Shown here: piece by piece, positions 17,053 through 25,450 of the stretch
Layout of the letters: each line of letters starts with the position of its first letter
Numbering within the stretch: the stretch's first letter is position 1
NCBI RefSeq assembly: GCF_000620785.1
Contig: NZ_JIAI01000002.1
Location: 750,177 to 814,176, forward strand
DNA from: Actinospineispora acaciae DSM 45401
GTDB taxonomy: Bacteria > Actinomycetota > Actinomycetes > Mycobacteriales > Pseudonocardiaceae
Length of the DNA: 64,000 bases
Direction of reading: 5' to 3'
Position numbers and translations under genes: made by a program
Notes under the pieces: generated by a model
Seen by the model: only the letters and a program-made list of their open reading frames with translations
The model's database searches: none
Told to the model about the DNA's origin: nothing

Positions 17053-18063
17053 ATGGTGCTCGCCGCGACCATCCTGCTGGCCGGCGTGGCATCGCCAGGG
17101 CTCGCGTCCGCGCAACCGCCCGGCCCGACCCCGCTGTGCACCGTCACCGACTCCCGGCTGGCCGAGCTGTCCGGCCTGGCCACCGACGGCGGCGACCGGC
17201 GCTGGGCGATCGTGGACAGCGGCCGGCGGGTGCAGGTCTTCGAGCTGGGCGCGGACTGCTCGGTCCGCAAGGTGCTGACCGCGCCGCCGGACCCGTACGA
17301 CGTGGAGGACCTGGCCAGGGCGCCCGACGGCACGTTCTGGCTGGCCGACACCGGCGACAACCGGCGCGCCAGGGACACCGTCGCGTTCATCACGCTCACC
17401 CCGGCCGGGGCCGCCGCCGTGCACCGGATGCGCTACCCGGACGGGCCGCACGACGCCGAGGCGGTGCTGCTCGGCCGCGACGGCGTGCCACTGATCGTCA
17501 CCAAGGAGCCGCTCGCCCCGGCCGGCGTCTACCGCCCCGAGCGGCCGATCACGCCCGCGTCGAAAGAGACCGAGCCGGTCCCGCTGCGTCGGGTGGGGGA
17601 GGTGTCGCTGCCGGCCTCGGACACGGTCGGTGGGCCGGTCGGCGCCATCGGCGGGCGCACCGTGACCGGCGGCGCCACCACCGCCGACGGCAGGGTCGCG
17701 GCGCTGCGCACGTACACCGACGCGTGGCTGTTCGCCGCCCCGGACGGCGACCTGGTGGCCGCCCTGCGCGGGGCGCCGGTGCGGGTCCCGCTGCCCGGCG
17801 AGCCGCAGGGCGAGGCGATCGCGTTCGACGGCCGGGGCGGGCTGCTCTCCGGCTCGGAGACCAGGCAGGGTGCGCGTGGCGTGCTGCGGGTCGTGCCCGG
17901 TGCGGCCGCGCTGGTCGCCCCGGCGAGCGAGCCGACCGAGAGCGGCGGCAACGCCGTCACCGCCCCCGCGACCGGCTCGCTGCTGTCCTGGTGGCCGGTT
18001 GCCGCCGTGCTCGCGCTAGCGCTCGCTGCCGCCGCCGTGCTCCGCCGCGCCCGCCGCCGCTAG
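17053..18063 (+). CDS. Exported propeller-like protein with C-terminal membrane anchor
   Basis: Predicted exported protein, 336 residues: signal peptide at 1-22 ending A-S-A-Q, an extracellular region with short strand repeats such as E-L-S-G-L-A-T-D and Y-D-V-E-D-L-A-R-A-P-D-G-T-F-W-L-A-D-T-G-D-N typical of SMP-30/esterase-like propellers, and a C-terminal helix at about 308-328 followed by R-R-A-R-R-R, a sortase-independent anchor. No catalytic function is assigned. Mycobacterial genomes have an uncharacterised membrane protein at this place near lexA. Convergent with lexA; an inverted repeat lies between the two stops. Confidence 0.75.
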   Translation: MVLAATILLAGVASPGLASAQPPGPTPLCTVTDSRLAELSGLATDGGDRRWAIVDSGRRVQVFELGADCSVRKVLTAPPDPYDVEDLARAPDGTFWLADTGDNRRARDTVAFITLTPAGAAAVHRMRYPDGPHDAEAVLLGRDGVPLIVTKEPLAPAGVYRPERPITPASKETEPVPLRRVGEVSLPASDTVGGPVGAIGGRTVTGGATTADGRVAALRTYTDAWLFAAPDGDLVAALRGAPVRVPLPGEPQGEAIAFDGRGGLLSGSETRQGARGVLRVVPGAAALVAPASEPTESGGNAVTAPATGSLLSWWPVAAVLALALAAAAVLRRARRR

Positions 18064-18070
18064 GGGTGCC

Positions 18071-18136
18071 CGCACACCCGCTTTGTCACCGGCACATGCG
18101 CTGCAACACGTGTGCGGCGTACACGGTGGGTGTGCG
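18071..18136. terminator. Inverted repeat between convergent genes
   Basis: Nine-base arms CGCACACCC at 18071-18079 and GGGTGTGCG at 18128-18136 flank a 48-base loop that contains further palindromic sequence around ACACGTGT (18107-18114). It lies between the stop codons of the exported protein gene and lexA, so a bidirectional terminator is plausible; no T-run is present. Confidence 0.45.
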
Positions 18137-18142
18137 AGCCCA

Positions 18143-18892
18143 TCACAGCCGCCGCAGGACGGCGACCACGCGGCCGAGGATGGTGGCGTCGTCGGCGGGG
18201 ATGGGGTCGTAGGCGGGGTTGCTAGGCATGAGCCAGACGTGGTTGTCGCGGCGTTTGAAGGTTTTGACCGTGGCTTCGCCGTCGATCATGGCGGCGACGA
18301 TGTCGCCGTTCTCGGCGACCGACTGCTGGCGTACCACCACCCAGTCGCCGTCGGTGATGGCCGCGTCCACCATCGAGTCACCGGTGACGGTGAGCAGGAA
18401 CAGGGTGCCCTCGCCGACGATCTCGCGGGGCAGCGGGAAGACGTCGGAGATGGCCTCCTCGGCGAGGATCGGGCCGCCGGCGGCGATCCGGCCGACCACC
18501 GGCACGAACGTGGGCGACGGCCGGTGCGCGCGCAGCTCCTCGGTGACCTCCGTCTCGTCCTCGTCCGCGGCGCCGACGGTGACCACGCCCTCGGCCTCCT
18601 CGGGGCCGCGCACGTCCACCGCCCGCGTCCGGTTCGGGTCGCGCCGGAGGAACCCCTTGCGCTCCAGCGCGCGCAGTTGGTGGTGCACCGACGAGGTGGA
18701 GGTGAGCCCCACCGCGTCGCCGATCTCCCGAACGCTCGGCGGGTAGCCGAAACGCTCCACCCAGTCCCGAATGACCTCGAGGACCTTGCGTTGCCTGGGG
18801 GTGAGCGCGGCGGACTCCGCGCCCGGTGGGTCGGGGAAGGTGTGAACCTCCGCCCCGGTGCCCCCGGATTCCCCTGTCGACCCGCGCGCCAT
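18143..18892 (-). CDS. lexA: SOS repressor LexA
   Basis: Represses DNA-damage genes and self-cleaves when RecA filaments form. Start ATG 18892 (M-A-R-G-S-T-G-E) follows GAGGAGG and gives 249 residues. The winged helix occupies about 30-95 (L-T-P-R-Q-R-K-V-L, recognition helix T-S-S-V-H-H-Q-L). The cleavage bond is Ala-Gly in G-R-I-A-A-G-G-P near 148; the catalytic Ser is in V-T-G-D-S-M-V-D and the Lys in T-V-K-T-F-K. Divergent from the LysM gene, with two SOS boxes in the intervening 245 bases. Confidence 0.95.
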   Translation of the reverse strand: MARGSTGESGGTGAEVHTFPDPPGAESAALTPRQRKVLEVIRDWVERFGYPPSVREIGDAVGLTSTSSVHHQLRALERKGFLRRDPNRTRAVDVRGPEEAEGVVTVGAADEDETEVTEELRAHRPSPTFVPVVGRIAAGGPILAEEAISDVFPLPREIVGEGTLFLLTVTGDSMVDAAITDGDWVVVRQQSVAENGDIVAAMIDGEATVKTFKRRDNHVWLMPSNPAYDPIPADDATILGRVVAVLRRL

Positions 18893-19014
18893 CGTCGCCG
18901 ATCCTCCTCGCTGTTCCCGTGCCGCCGACCAGTGCCTATGCCACGGCGCCGGCCAGGTTCGGCCCCGACGGCCGACTCCGTTCGGATGAACGGTAGACCC
19001 GCGGTCGGACAAGT

Positions 19015-19030
19015 CCAAACACATGTTCGA
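19015..19030. promoter_or_regulatory. SOS (LexA) box 1
   Basis: CCAAACACATGTTCGA matches 14 of 16 positions of the actinobacterial SOS consensus TCGAACRYRTGTTCGA. It lies 122 bases upstream of the lexA start, on the lexA side of the divergent region, and fits LexA autoregulation. Confidence 0.75.
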
Positions 19031-19097
19031 ACGACACGCCCCCAATTTTCCAGTTTTGTCGGGCCGTGGTGGTACACCTAATCGCACACGCGTTCGA

Positions 19098-19113
19098 TCG
19101 AACGTGTGTGCGA
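19098..19113. promoter_or_regulatory. SOS (LexA) box 2
   Basis: TCGAACGTGTGTGCGA matches 15 of 16 positions of TCGAACRYRTGTTCGA. It is 25 bases before the LysM gene start, so it should make that gene SOS-inducible. Confidence 0.75.
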
Positions 19114-19137
19114 CGGACGTGACGCTGAGGAGGCGTG

Positions 19138-19710
19138 ATGGGCGCGAGCGCGGTGCGGACGGTGGCGGCCGGCGAACCGGTTGGGCCGTCGGGCTCGGAG
19201 CGGCGGAGGGACAGGGTCGAGGTGGGGGTCGGGTCGCCGGTGCGCCGGGCGCGGCGGGCCGCGGCGTACCGGGGTGGCACGGCGCCGGCGCCCACCGGCC
19301 CCGGGCGGGTGGCCAGGCCGCTGCCGGGCCGAGGTGAGAGCCTGGGGGTGCGCCGGCCGACCGCGGCGCGGCCGGTGGCGGTGCGTCCGGCCCCGGTGCG
19401 GGCGGCGGTCGCGGGGCGGGGCACTGCGGCCGGCGGGGTGCGCGCGGTCGCGGCGGTCGTGCTGGTGGCGGTCGCCGCCGCGGTCGTGGTGTTCGCGCTC
19501 GGCCTGCTCGGCGAGGGTGTGCGGACCGCGCGGGTGCCGTCCACGGTGGGCACGGTCCAGGTGCGCGGCGACGAGTCGCTGTGGCAGGTGGCTCGCCGTG
19601 CTGCCCCGTCCGCCGATCCGGGCGCGGTCGCGGCGCGCATCGTCGAATTGAATGACCTCGGCTCACCGACCGTACAGGCCGGCCAGGTGCTGCTCAGCCC
19701 CATCGGGTGA
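19138..19710 (+). CDS. SOS-associated LysM membrane protein
   Basis: Predicted cell-wall-binding protein of about 190 residues: a basic Arg/Pro/Ala-rich N-terminus (1-100), a membrane helix at about 103-122 ([14 protein letters not shown]) and a C-terminal LysM domain (about 138-190, [10 protein letters not shown]). Start ATG 19138 follows GAGGAGG; GTG 19135 is an alternative. The place beside lexA and the SOS box match YneA of Bacillus and Rv2719c/ChiZ of mycobacteria, SOS-induced proteins that delay division. No hydrolase motif is visible, so a division-inhibitor role is inferred from context. Confidence 0.82.
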   Translation: MGASAVRTVAAGEPVGPSGSERRRDRVEVGVGSPVRRARRAAAYRGGTAPAPTGPGRVARPLPGRGESLGVRRPTAARPVAVRPAPVRAAVAGRGTAAGGVRAVAAVVLVAVAAAVVVFALGLLGEGVRTARVPSTVGTVQVRGDESLWQVARRAAPSADPGAVAARIVELNDLGSPTVQAGQVLLSPIG

Positions 19711-19755
19711 GATTTTGTATATCTCCGGCATCTTGGGCTGACCGGCTTTGCGAAC

Positions 19756-19786
19756 CCCTACATGTTGTGGTTACACTGCTGTAGTT
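19756..19786 (+). promoter_or_regulatory. Possible NrdR boxes upstream of nrdR-nrdJ
   Basis: Two adjacent imperfect dyads, CCCTACATGTTGTGG (19756-19770) and TTACACTGCTGTAGTT (19771-19786), loosely resemble NrdR-box halves (ACAC-W-ATATATW-GTGT). They lie 55-85 bases before nrdR. The spacing between centres (about 15 bases) is shorter than the roughly 30 bases described for paired boxes, so this is tentative. Confidence 0.3.
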
Positions 19787-19840
19787 CGGTCATCGTGCTA
19801 TGTGGCTGAACAGGGATGTTGTGGGGGAGGATGTCCAGCG

Positions 19841-20293
19841 GTGCGTTGCCCGTTCTGCCAGCATGCGGACTCCCGGGTCATTGACTCCCGGGATGTCGAC
19901 GAGGGGAAGGCCACTCGCCGCCGCCGAGCCTGCCCGGAGTGTGGGCGCAGGTTCACCACGGTGGAGGAGGCGGTGCTGGCCGTCGTCAAGCGCAGCGGCG
20001 TGACGGAGCCGTTCCTGCGTGACAAGGTGGTCAACGGGGTACGACGGGCCTGCCAGGGCAGGCCGGTCAGCGAGGACGCATTACAACACCTGGCCCATCG
20101 GGTCGAGGAGAGCATTCGGTCCAGCGGGGCCGCCGAGGTGCCCAGCCACGAGGTGGGGCTGGCGATCTTGGGTCCGCTGCGTGAGCTCGACGAGGTCGCC
20201 TACCTCCGCTTTGCCAGCGTGTATCGCTCGTTCTCCAGCATCGAGGACTTCGAGAAGGAGATCGCCGACCTGCGCGAGGCCAGTCCCGGATAA
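19841..20293 (+). CDS. nrdR: Ribonucleotide reductase repressor NrdR
   Basis: Zinc-ribbon/ATP-cone repressor of ribonucleotide reductase genes that responds to dATP/ATP. Start GTG 19841 (V-R-C-P-F-C) is fixed by the family N-terminus and the GGGGGAGG upstream; longer in-frame starts add non-family residues. The 150-residue protein has the ribbon C-P-F-C ... C-P-E-C-G-R-R-F and the ATP-cone beginning [11 protein letters not shown] near 47. It is 89 bases upstream of nrdJ and likely autoregulates the pair. Confidence 0.95.
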   Translation: MRCPFCQHADSRVIDSRDVDEGKATRRRRACPECGRRFTTVEEAVLAVVKRSGVTEPFLRDKVVNGVRRACQGRPVSEDALQHLAHRVEESIRSSGAAEVPSHEVGLAILGPLRELDEVAYLRFASVYRSFSSIEDFEKEIADLREASPG

Positions 20294-20382
20294 CCGGTGG
20301 CCCCGGCCGCCGACCCCAGCCGGCGACCAGAGCTCACCACATGCACTCCGCCAGACCTGAAAGCCAGAGAGGGACGACACGC

Positions 20383-23300
20383 ATGACCGACGCAGTGGGA
20401 GATCGGACCCGCCGGGGTGGCAAGGCCACCCGGGCCAGCGGCGCGAAGGGCCGAGGGGGCGCCAGCAGGACGGGCCCCGGTGGTACGGCGCTGCGGATCG
20501 AGCGGGTGCACACCACGCCGGGCGTGCATCCCTACGACGAGGTCAGCTGGGAGCGCCGGGACGTCGTGATGACGAACTGGCGGGACGGCTCGATCAACTT
20601 CGAGCAGCGCGGCGTGGAGTTCCCCGAGTCCTGGTCGATGAACGCCACCAACATCGTGACCAGCAAGTACTTCCGGGGCGCCGTGGGTACCCCGCAGCGG
20701 GAGAACAGCCTGCGCCAGCTCATCGACCGGGTGGTCTCCAGCTATGTCTCCGCCGGGATCCAGCACGGCTACTTCGCCACCGAGGCCGACGCCGAGGTCT
20801 TCGACCACGAGCTCACCTGGATGCTGCTGCACCAGGTGTTCAGCTTCAACTCCCCGGTCTGGTTCAACGTCGGCACCAGCTCGCCGCAGCAGGTCAGCGC
20901 GTGCCTGACGTACGACTCGCTGGTCAGCACCCCGGCCGGGCTGGTGCCGATCGGCGAGCTGGTGCAGCGCGACGCGGTCGGCACCAAGGTGTTCGACGCG
21001 CACGGCATCACCTCGATCCTGGCCACCAAGGCCAACGGGGTGCGCGAGGTGATCCGGCTGCACACCGCGGCCGGCCACCGCCTCGACGTCACGCCCGACC
21101 ACCTGGTCTGGAAGTCCGAGCTGGACGGCGCCGGCCGCTGGGTGGAGGCCGGCGAGCTGGTCGCCGGTGACCACCTCGACTGGCACCGCACGCACTCCTA
21201 CGGCGAGTCCGGCATCGAGGTGGCCCAGCTCGCGGAGGCGTCCCTGGCCGGCTGGCTGCAGGCGCACGGCGCGGTCTCCCGAGAGGACGGCGACGATGGA
21301 GAGACCCGTATCGACGCCGTCACCGTCACCCCGAGCGAGCTGAGCTGGGTCACCGCCATGCTCGCCGCCGTGTTCCCCGACGTGCCGCGGGAGGAGCACG
21401 CGGTCAGGACGACGCCGGACATGTCGCTGGACTGCCGGGGGACCAGGCTGCGGGGCGCGGCGCTGGACGGCTTCGCGCGGCGCTGGGGGCTGCTCGCGCA
21501 CGGCACCGACATGACGGTCCCGGCGCACCTGTTCACCGCGCCGCTGCCGGTGGTCGCCTGCTACCTGCGCAGCCTGTTCCAGGCCGAGGGATACGTGTCC
21601 CGCCGCGACGGCTCGACGGTGGTCAGCATGGACCTGGCCAGCGAGCGGCTGGTCCGGGGCGTGCGCTCGCTGCTCGGCCGGTTCGGCGTGCTGGCCACCG
21701 TGGCCCGCGAGGCCGGCCACCGCTCCGGGCGGGAGGGCCTGTGGGGCGTCCAGATCGCCGACGCCGGCGACCGGCGGACCTTCGCCGACGAGATCGGGTT
21801 CATCGACCCGGTCAAGGAGGCCGAGCTGGAGGCGTCCTTCGAGCTGTCGGGGAAGGCGGCCCGGGACGTCCGGCGGGTGGAGATCGCGGCCATCGAGCGC
21901 CTCGGCGACCGTGAGGTCTACGACATCCAGACCGAGTCCGGCGAGTTCGTCACCGACGGCCTGCGGGTGCACAACTGCTTCATCCTCTCCGTGGACGACA
22001 CCATGGAGTCGATCCTGAACTGGTACCGGGAAGAGGGCCTGATCTTCAAGGGCGGCTCCGGCGCCGGGCTGAACCTGTCCCGGATCCGTTCGTCCAAGGA
22101 GCTGCTCTCCTCCGGCGGCACCGCCTCCGGGCCGGTGTCGTTCATGCGCGGCGCGGACGCCAGCGCGGGCACCATCAAGTCCGGCGGCGCCACCCGGCGG
22201 GCGGCCAAGATGGTCGTGCTGGACGTGGACCACCCGGACATCGGCGAGTTCGTGCAGACCAAGATGCGCGAGGAGGAGAAGATCCGGGTCCTGCGCGACG
22301 CCGGCTTCGACATGGACCTCGGCGGCTCGGACATCGCCTCGGTGCAGTACCAGAACGCGAACAACTCGGTGCGGGTGTCCGACGAGTTCATGCGCTCGGT
22401 GGAGGACGACACCGAGTTCGGGCTGCGCGCCAGGCTGACCGGCGACGTGATCGACAGGGTCCGCGCGCGCGGGCTGTTCCGCGACATCGCCGAGGCGGCC
22501 TGGGCCTGCGCCGACCCCGGGCTGCAGTACGACGACACCATCAACGACTGGCACACCTGCCCGGAGTCCGGCCGTATCACCGCGTCCAACCCGTGCAGCG
22601 AGTACCTGCACCTGGACAACTCCAGCTGCAACCTCGCCTCGCTGAACCTGCTCAAGTTCCTCGGCGAGGACGGCGAGTTCGACGCGGACCGGTTCGCCAG
22701 GTCCGTCGAGCTGGTGATCACCGCGATGGACATCTCGATCTGCTTCGCGGACTTCCCGACCGAGGCGATCGGCGACACCACCCGCAGGTTCCGCCAGCTC
22801 GGCATCGGCTACGCCAACCTGGGCGCGCTGCTGATGGCCACCGGGCGGGCGTACGACTCCGAGGGCGGGCGCGCGCTGGCCGCCGCGATCTCCTCGCTGA
22901 TGACCGGCACCGCGTACCGGCGCTCGGCCGAGCTGGCCGGCGTGGTCGGCCCGTACGACGGCTACGCCCGCAACGCCGACGCGCACCAGCGGGTGATGCG
23001 CAAGCACGCCGCGGCCAACGACGCCGTCCGCACCCTGCACCCGATGGACACCGCCGTGCACAAGCTGGCCACCAAGGCCTGGCAGCAGTGCCTCAAGGTC
23101 GGCGAGAAGAACGGCTGGCGCAACGCCCAGGCCAGCGTGATCGCCCCCACCGGGACCATCGGCCTGATGATGGACTGCGACACCACCGGCGTCGAGCCGG
23201 ACCTCGCGCTGGTCAAGTTCAAGAAGCTGGTCGGCGGCGGGTCCATGCAGATCGTCAACCAGACCGTGCCGCGCGCGCTGACCGCGCTGGGCTACCAGCC

Positions 23301-24321
23301 CGAGCAGGTCGAGGCGATCGTCGAGTACGTCGGCGAGCACGGGCACGTGGTGGACGCGCCGACCCTGCGGCCCGAGCACTACGAGGTGTTCGACTGCGCG
23401 ATGGGCGAGCGGTCCATCCCGGCCATGGGCCACGTGCGGATGATGGCCGCCGTGCAGCCGTTCATCAGCGGCGCGATCTCCAAGACGGTGAACATGCCGG
23501 AGTCGGCCACCGTGGAGGACGTCGAGGAGATCTACCTGCAGGGTTGGCGGCTCGGGCTCAAGGCCCTGGCCATCTACCGGGACAACTGCAAGGTCGGCCA
23601 GCCGCTGTCGGTGGCCAAGTCGAAGTCGGCCGAGAAGCCCGCCGAGGACGAGCCGGCGGTGGTCGTGGAGAACCGCCCGGTCCGGCGCCGGCTGCCCAAG
23701 AAGCGCCCCAGCCAGACCGTGTCGTTCACCGTCGGCGGCGCCGAGGGCTACCTGCACGCCGGCTCCTACCCGGATGACGGGCTGGGCGAGATCTTCATCA
23801 AGCTGGGCAAGCAGGGCTCCACGCTGGCCGGCGTGATGGACGCGTTCTCCATGTCCATCTCGGTGGGCCTGCAGTACGGCATCCCGCTGGAGTTCTACGT
23901 CTCGAAGTTCTCCAACCAGCGCTTCGAGCCGGCCGGCATGACCGACGACCCGGACATCCGGATCGCCACCAGCGTGCTGGACTACCTGTTCCGCCGCCTG
24001 GCGCTGGACTACCTGCCCTACGAGAAGCGCGCCCAGCTCGGCATCTTCTCCGCCGACGAGCGCACCGCGCAGGTGGCCGACAGCTACGGCGACGGGGACG
24101 TCGACCTGGAGGACCTGCGCAGCACCGTGGACGCCAGCCCCGCCTCGGCGTCCGAGTCCGACAAGGCACCCGCCGACGTGGGCAGCTCGACCGAGCTGAT
24201 CGAACTGCAACAGGGCAAGCACGCCGACGCCCCGCTGTGCCTGACCTGCGGCACCAAGATGCGCCCGGCCGGCTCCTGCTACGTGTGTGAGGGCTGCGGC
24301 TCCACCTCGGGATGCAGCTGA
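20383..24321 (+). CDS. nrdJ: B12-dependent (class II) ribonucleotide reductase NrdJ with intein
   Basis: Reduces ribonucleotides to deoxyribonucleotides using adenosylcobalamin, oxygen-independently. Start ATG 20383 (M-T-D-A-V-G-D-R) follows AGAGGG. The precursor is 1312 residues: N-extein 1-173, intein 174-531, C-extein from Cys532. The mature enzyme would be about 954 residues, usual for actinobacterial NrdJ. The spliced junction restores Q-Q-V-S-A-C-F-I-L-S-V, a conserved active-site cysteine region. Other family marks are N-P-C-S-E-Y-L-H-L-D-N-S-S-C-N, A-P-T-G-T-I-G near 927 and a C-terminal cysteine-rich zinc/thiol tail C-L-T-C-G-T-K-M ... C-E-G-C-G. No cobalamin riboswitch was recognised upstream. 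Confidence 0.95.
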   Translation: MTDAVGDRTRRGGKATRASGAKGRGGASRTGPGGTALRIERVHTTPGVHPYDEVSWERRDVVMTNWRDGSINFEQRGVEFPESWSMNATNIVTSKYFRGAVGTPQRENSLRQLIDRVVSSYVSAGIQHGYFATEADAEVFDHELTWMLLHQVFSFNSPVWFNVGTSSPQQVSACLTYDSLVSTPAGLVPIGELVQRDAVGTKVFDAHGITSILATKANGVREVIRLHTAAGHRLDVTPDHLVWKSELDGAGRWVEAGELVAGDHLDWHRTHSYGESGIEVAQLAEASLAGWLQAHGAVSREDGDDGETRIDAVTVTPSELSWVTAMLAAVFPDVPREEHAVRTTPDMSLDCRGTRLRGAALDGFARRWGLLAHGTDMTVPAHLFTAPLPVVACYLRSLFQAEGYVSRRDGSTVVSMDLASERLVRGVRSLLGRFGVLATVAREAGHRSGREGLWGVQIADAGDRRTFADEIGFIDPVKEAELEASFELSGKAARDVRRVEIAAIERLGDREVYDIQTESGEFVTDGLRVHNCFILSVDDTMESILNWYREEGLIFKGGSGAGLNLSRIRSSKELLSSGGTASGPVSFMRGADASAGTIKSGGATRRAAKMVVLDVDHPDIGEFVQTKMREEEKIRVLRDAGFDMDLGGSDIASVQYQNANNSVRVSDEFMRSVEDDTEFGLRARLTGDVIDRVRARGLFRDIAEAAWACADPGLQYDDTINDWHTCPESGRITASNPCSEYLHLDNSSCNLASLNLLKFLGEDGEFDADRFARSVELVITAMDISICFADFPTEAIGDTTRRFRQLGIGYANLGALLMATGRAYDSEGGRALAAAISSLMTGTAYRRSAELAGVVGPYDGYARNADAHQRVMRKHAAANDAVRTLHPMDTAVHKLATKAWQQCLKVGEKNGWRNAQASVIAPTGTIGLMMDCDTTGVEPDLALVKFKKLVGGGSMQIVNQTVPRALTALGYQPEQVEAIVEYVGEHGHVVDAPTLRPEHYEVFDCAMGERSIPAMGHVRMMAAVQPFISGAISKTVNMPESATVEDVEEIYLQGWRLGLKALAIYRDNCKVGQPLSVAKSKSAEKPAEDEPAVVVENRPVRRRLPKKRPSQTVSFTVGGAEGYLHAGSYPDDGLGEIFIKLGKQGSTLAGVMDAFSMSISVGLQYGIPLEFYVSKFSNQRFEPAGMTDDPDIRIATSVLDYLFRRLALDYLPYEKRAQLGIFSADERTAQVADSYGDGDVDLEDLRSTVDASPASASESDKAPADVGSSTELIELQQGKHADAPLCLTCGTKMRPAGSCYVCEGCGSTSGCS
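20902..21975 (+). other. Intein in NrdJ (358 aa, degenerate LAGLIDADG endonuclease)
   Basis: In-frame insertion running from Cys (C-L-T-Y-D-S-L-V-S-T-P) to the terminal R-V-H-N, followed by extein Cys. Splicing blocks are intact: A at the N-terminus, B with T-P-D-H-L-V-W, F/G with D-I-Q-T-E-S-G-E-F and V-H-N-C. Two LAGLIDADG helices are recognisable, L-A-G-W-L-Q-A-H-G-A and L-R-S-L-F-Q-A-E-G-Y; the first has His in place of the catalytic acidic residue, so homing activity is probably lost while splicing must be kept for NrdJ function. Confidence 0.92.
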
Positions 24322-24358
24322 CGCGGTAGCCGACAGGCTCGTCCGCTCCCCGCGCTGG

Positions 24359-24390
24359 CGGCCACCCCCCGAAGAACCGGGCGGTGGCCG
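24359..24390 (+). terminator. Stem-loop terminator after nrdJ
   Basis: Arms CGGCCACC (24359-24366) and GGTGGCCG (24383-24390), with additional CCC/GGG pairing inside, lie 38 bases beyond the nrdJ stop. The stem is strong but has no T-run, as is common in high-GC actinomycetes. Confidence 0.6.
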
Positions 24391-24465
24391 TCAGTGTGCG
24401 GTGTCAGGGGCCTGGCCAGGGTCAACCCCGATGCCACCGCCGCCCGCGAGGCGTTTACTGGAGGC

Positions 24466-24633
24466 ATGCTGAAGGTAATCGGGATCGCGGCCCTGGTGAT
24501 CATCGCTGTCGCGGTGCTCGGCTGGGTGGCGAAGGCGGTGCTCTGGATCGCGCTGATCGCCGCGCTGGTCGTGATCGGCGGCGCCGCCTACAAGGTGATC
24601 GCGAACAAGCGCAAGCGGGACGCGATCCGCTAG
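24466..24633 (+). CDS. Small membrane protein, 55 aa
   Basis: Start ATG 24466 follows CTGGAGG and gives M-L-K-V-I-G-I-A-A-L. The protein is almost entirely two closely spaced hydrophobic helices (about 3-20 and 22-43) and ends in a basic cluster A-N-K-R-K-R-D-A, the positive-inside tail of a hairpin membrane protein. No family is recognised. It stands alone between nrdJ and the ferritin-like gene. The longer in-frame extension upstream has no ribosome site and poor composition. Confidence 0.65.
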   Translation: MLKVIGIAALVIIAVAVLGWVAKAVLWIALIAALVVIGGAAYKVIANKRKRDAIR

Positions 24634-24693
24634 CTAGCGCGCCCAGGTCTCGTGCGTGGCCCAACCGGCGGCCTCCCGGCCCGGTCGTCCGTC

Positions 24694-25449
24694 ATGAACC
24701 CGGAGGGTTCCGGGGAGCGGACGCGGGAGGCGATCGAGGCGTTGGGACGGTTCACCTGGTGGCTGCGAGACTTCGAGGTGCAGGCCGAGCGGCGGCACAC
24801 ATGCGGTGAGCCGGACTGGGGGCGGGGTGCGCGGCTCCACCGGGCGGTCATCCGGAGCATCCAGCGCTTCCAGGTGGGCGAGTCGGGCGACGGCGCGAAC
24901 CTCATCGCCAAGGCGGACGCCGACCAGCACGCGGACTACGCGGCGGCGGTGCGGCTGTTCGTGGCCGAGGAGCGCGAGCACGCGCGGATGCTGGGGCGGC
25001 TGCTGGCGGCGGCGGGCACCCCGACGATCACCGCTCACTGGAGCGACGTGGTGTTCGTCCGGCTGCGGCGTGCGCTCGGGCTCCGGCTGGAGCTGATGGT
25101 GCTCATGGTGGCCGAGGTCATCGCGCTGCGTTACTACCGCGCGCTGCGGGACGGCCCGGAGGACGCGCTCACCACCGAGGTGGCCGGGCGGATCCTGGCC
25201 GACGAGGCTCGGCACGTGTCGTTCCACACCGTGCGGCTCGCGGCCTGGCTCGCGGACCTGCCCCGTGTTGCCCGGCCTGTGGTGGCCTGGTCGTGGTGGC
25301 TGCTCCTGCTCGGCGCGGCGGTCACGGTCGCGGTCGACCACGGCCCCGCGTTGCGCCGGCTCGGGGTGGCCAGGCGGACGTTCGTGAGCGAGGTGGCCGC
25401 CGAGTTCCGGTCCGTGGTCGCCAGGGTCAGGATCCTCTCCAGGCGCTGA
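24694..25449 (+). CDS. Ferritin-like diiron protein with C-terminal membrane helix
   Basis: About 251 residues from ATG 24694 (M-N-P-E-G-S-G-E); the ribosome site is weak and the start is uncertain. A four-helix ferritin-like core is suggested by D-A-D-Q-H-A-D-Y near 80, E-E-R-E-H-A-R-M near 95, E-V-I-A-L-R-Y-Y near 145 and D-E-A-R-H-V-S-F-H near 170, which supply the E-x-x-H metal ligands. A hydrophobic helix at about 196-212 (S-W-W-L-L-L-L-G-A-A) may anchor it to the membrane. Enzymatic oxidase/hydroxylase or iron-storage roles cannot be separated. Convergent with the PAC2 gene. Confidence 0.72.
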   Translation: MNPEGSGERTREAIEALGRFTWWLRDFEVQAERRHTCGEPDWGRGARLHRAVIRSIQRFQVGESGDGANLIAKADADQHADYAAAVRLFVAEEREHARMLGRLLAAAGTPTITAHWSDVVFVRLRRALGLRLELMVLMVAEVIALRYYRALRDGPEDALTTEVAGRILADEARHVSFHTVRLAAWLADLPRVARPVVAWSWWLLLLGAAVTVAVDHGPALRRLGVARRTFVSEVAAEFRSVVARVRILSRR

Positions 25450-25450
25450 C

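Noticed and set aside
20294..20382. Cobalamin riboswitch before nrdJ
   Set aside because: The interval is only 89 bases and shows no B12-box-like sequence or required stems.
20200..24222. Minus-strand frame of over 1300 codons opposite nrdJ
   Set aside because: Antisense shadow; the plus strand encodes NrdJ with its intein.
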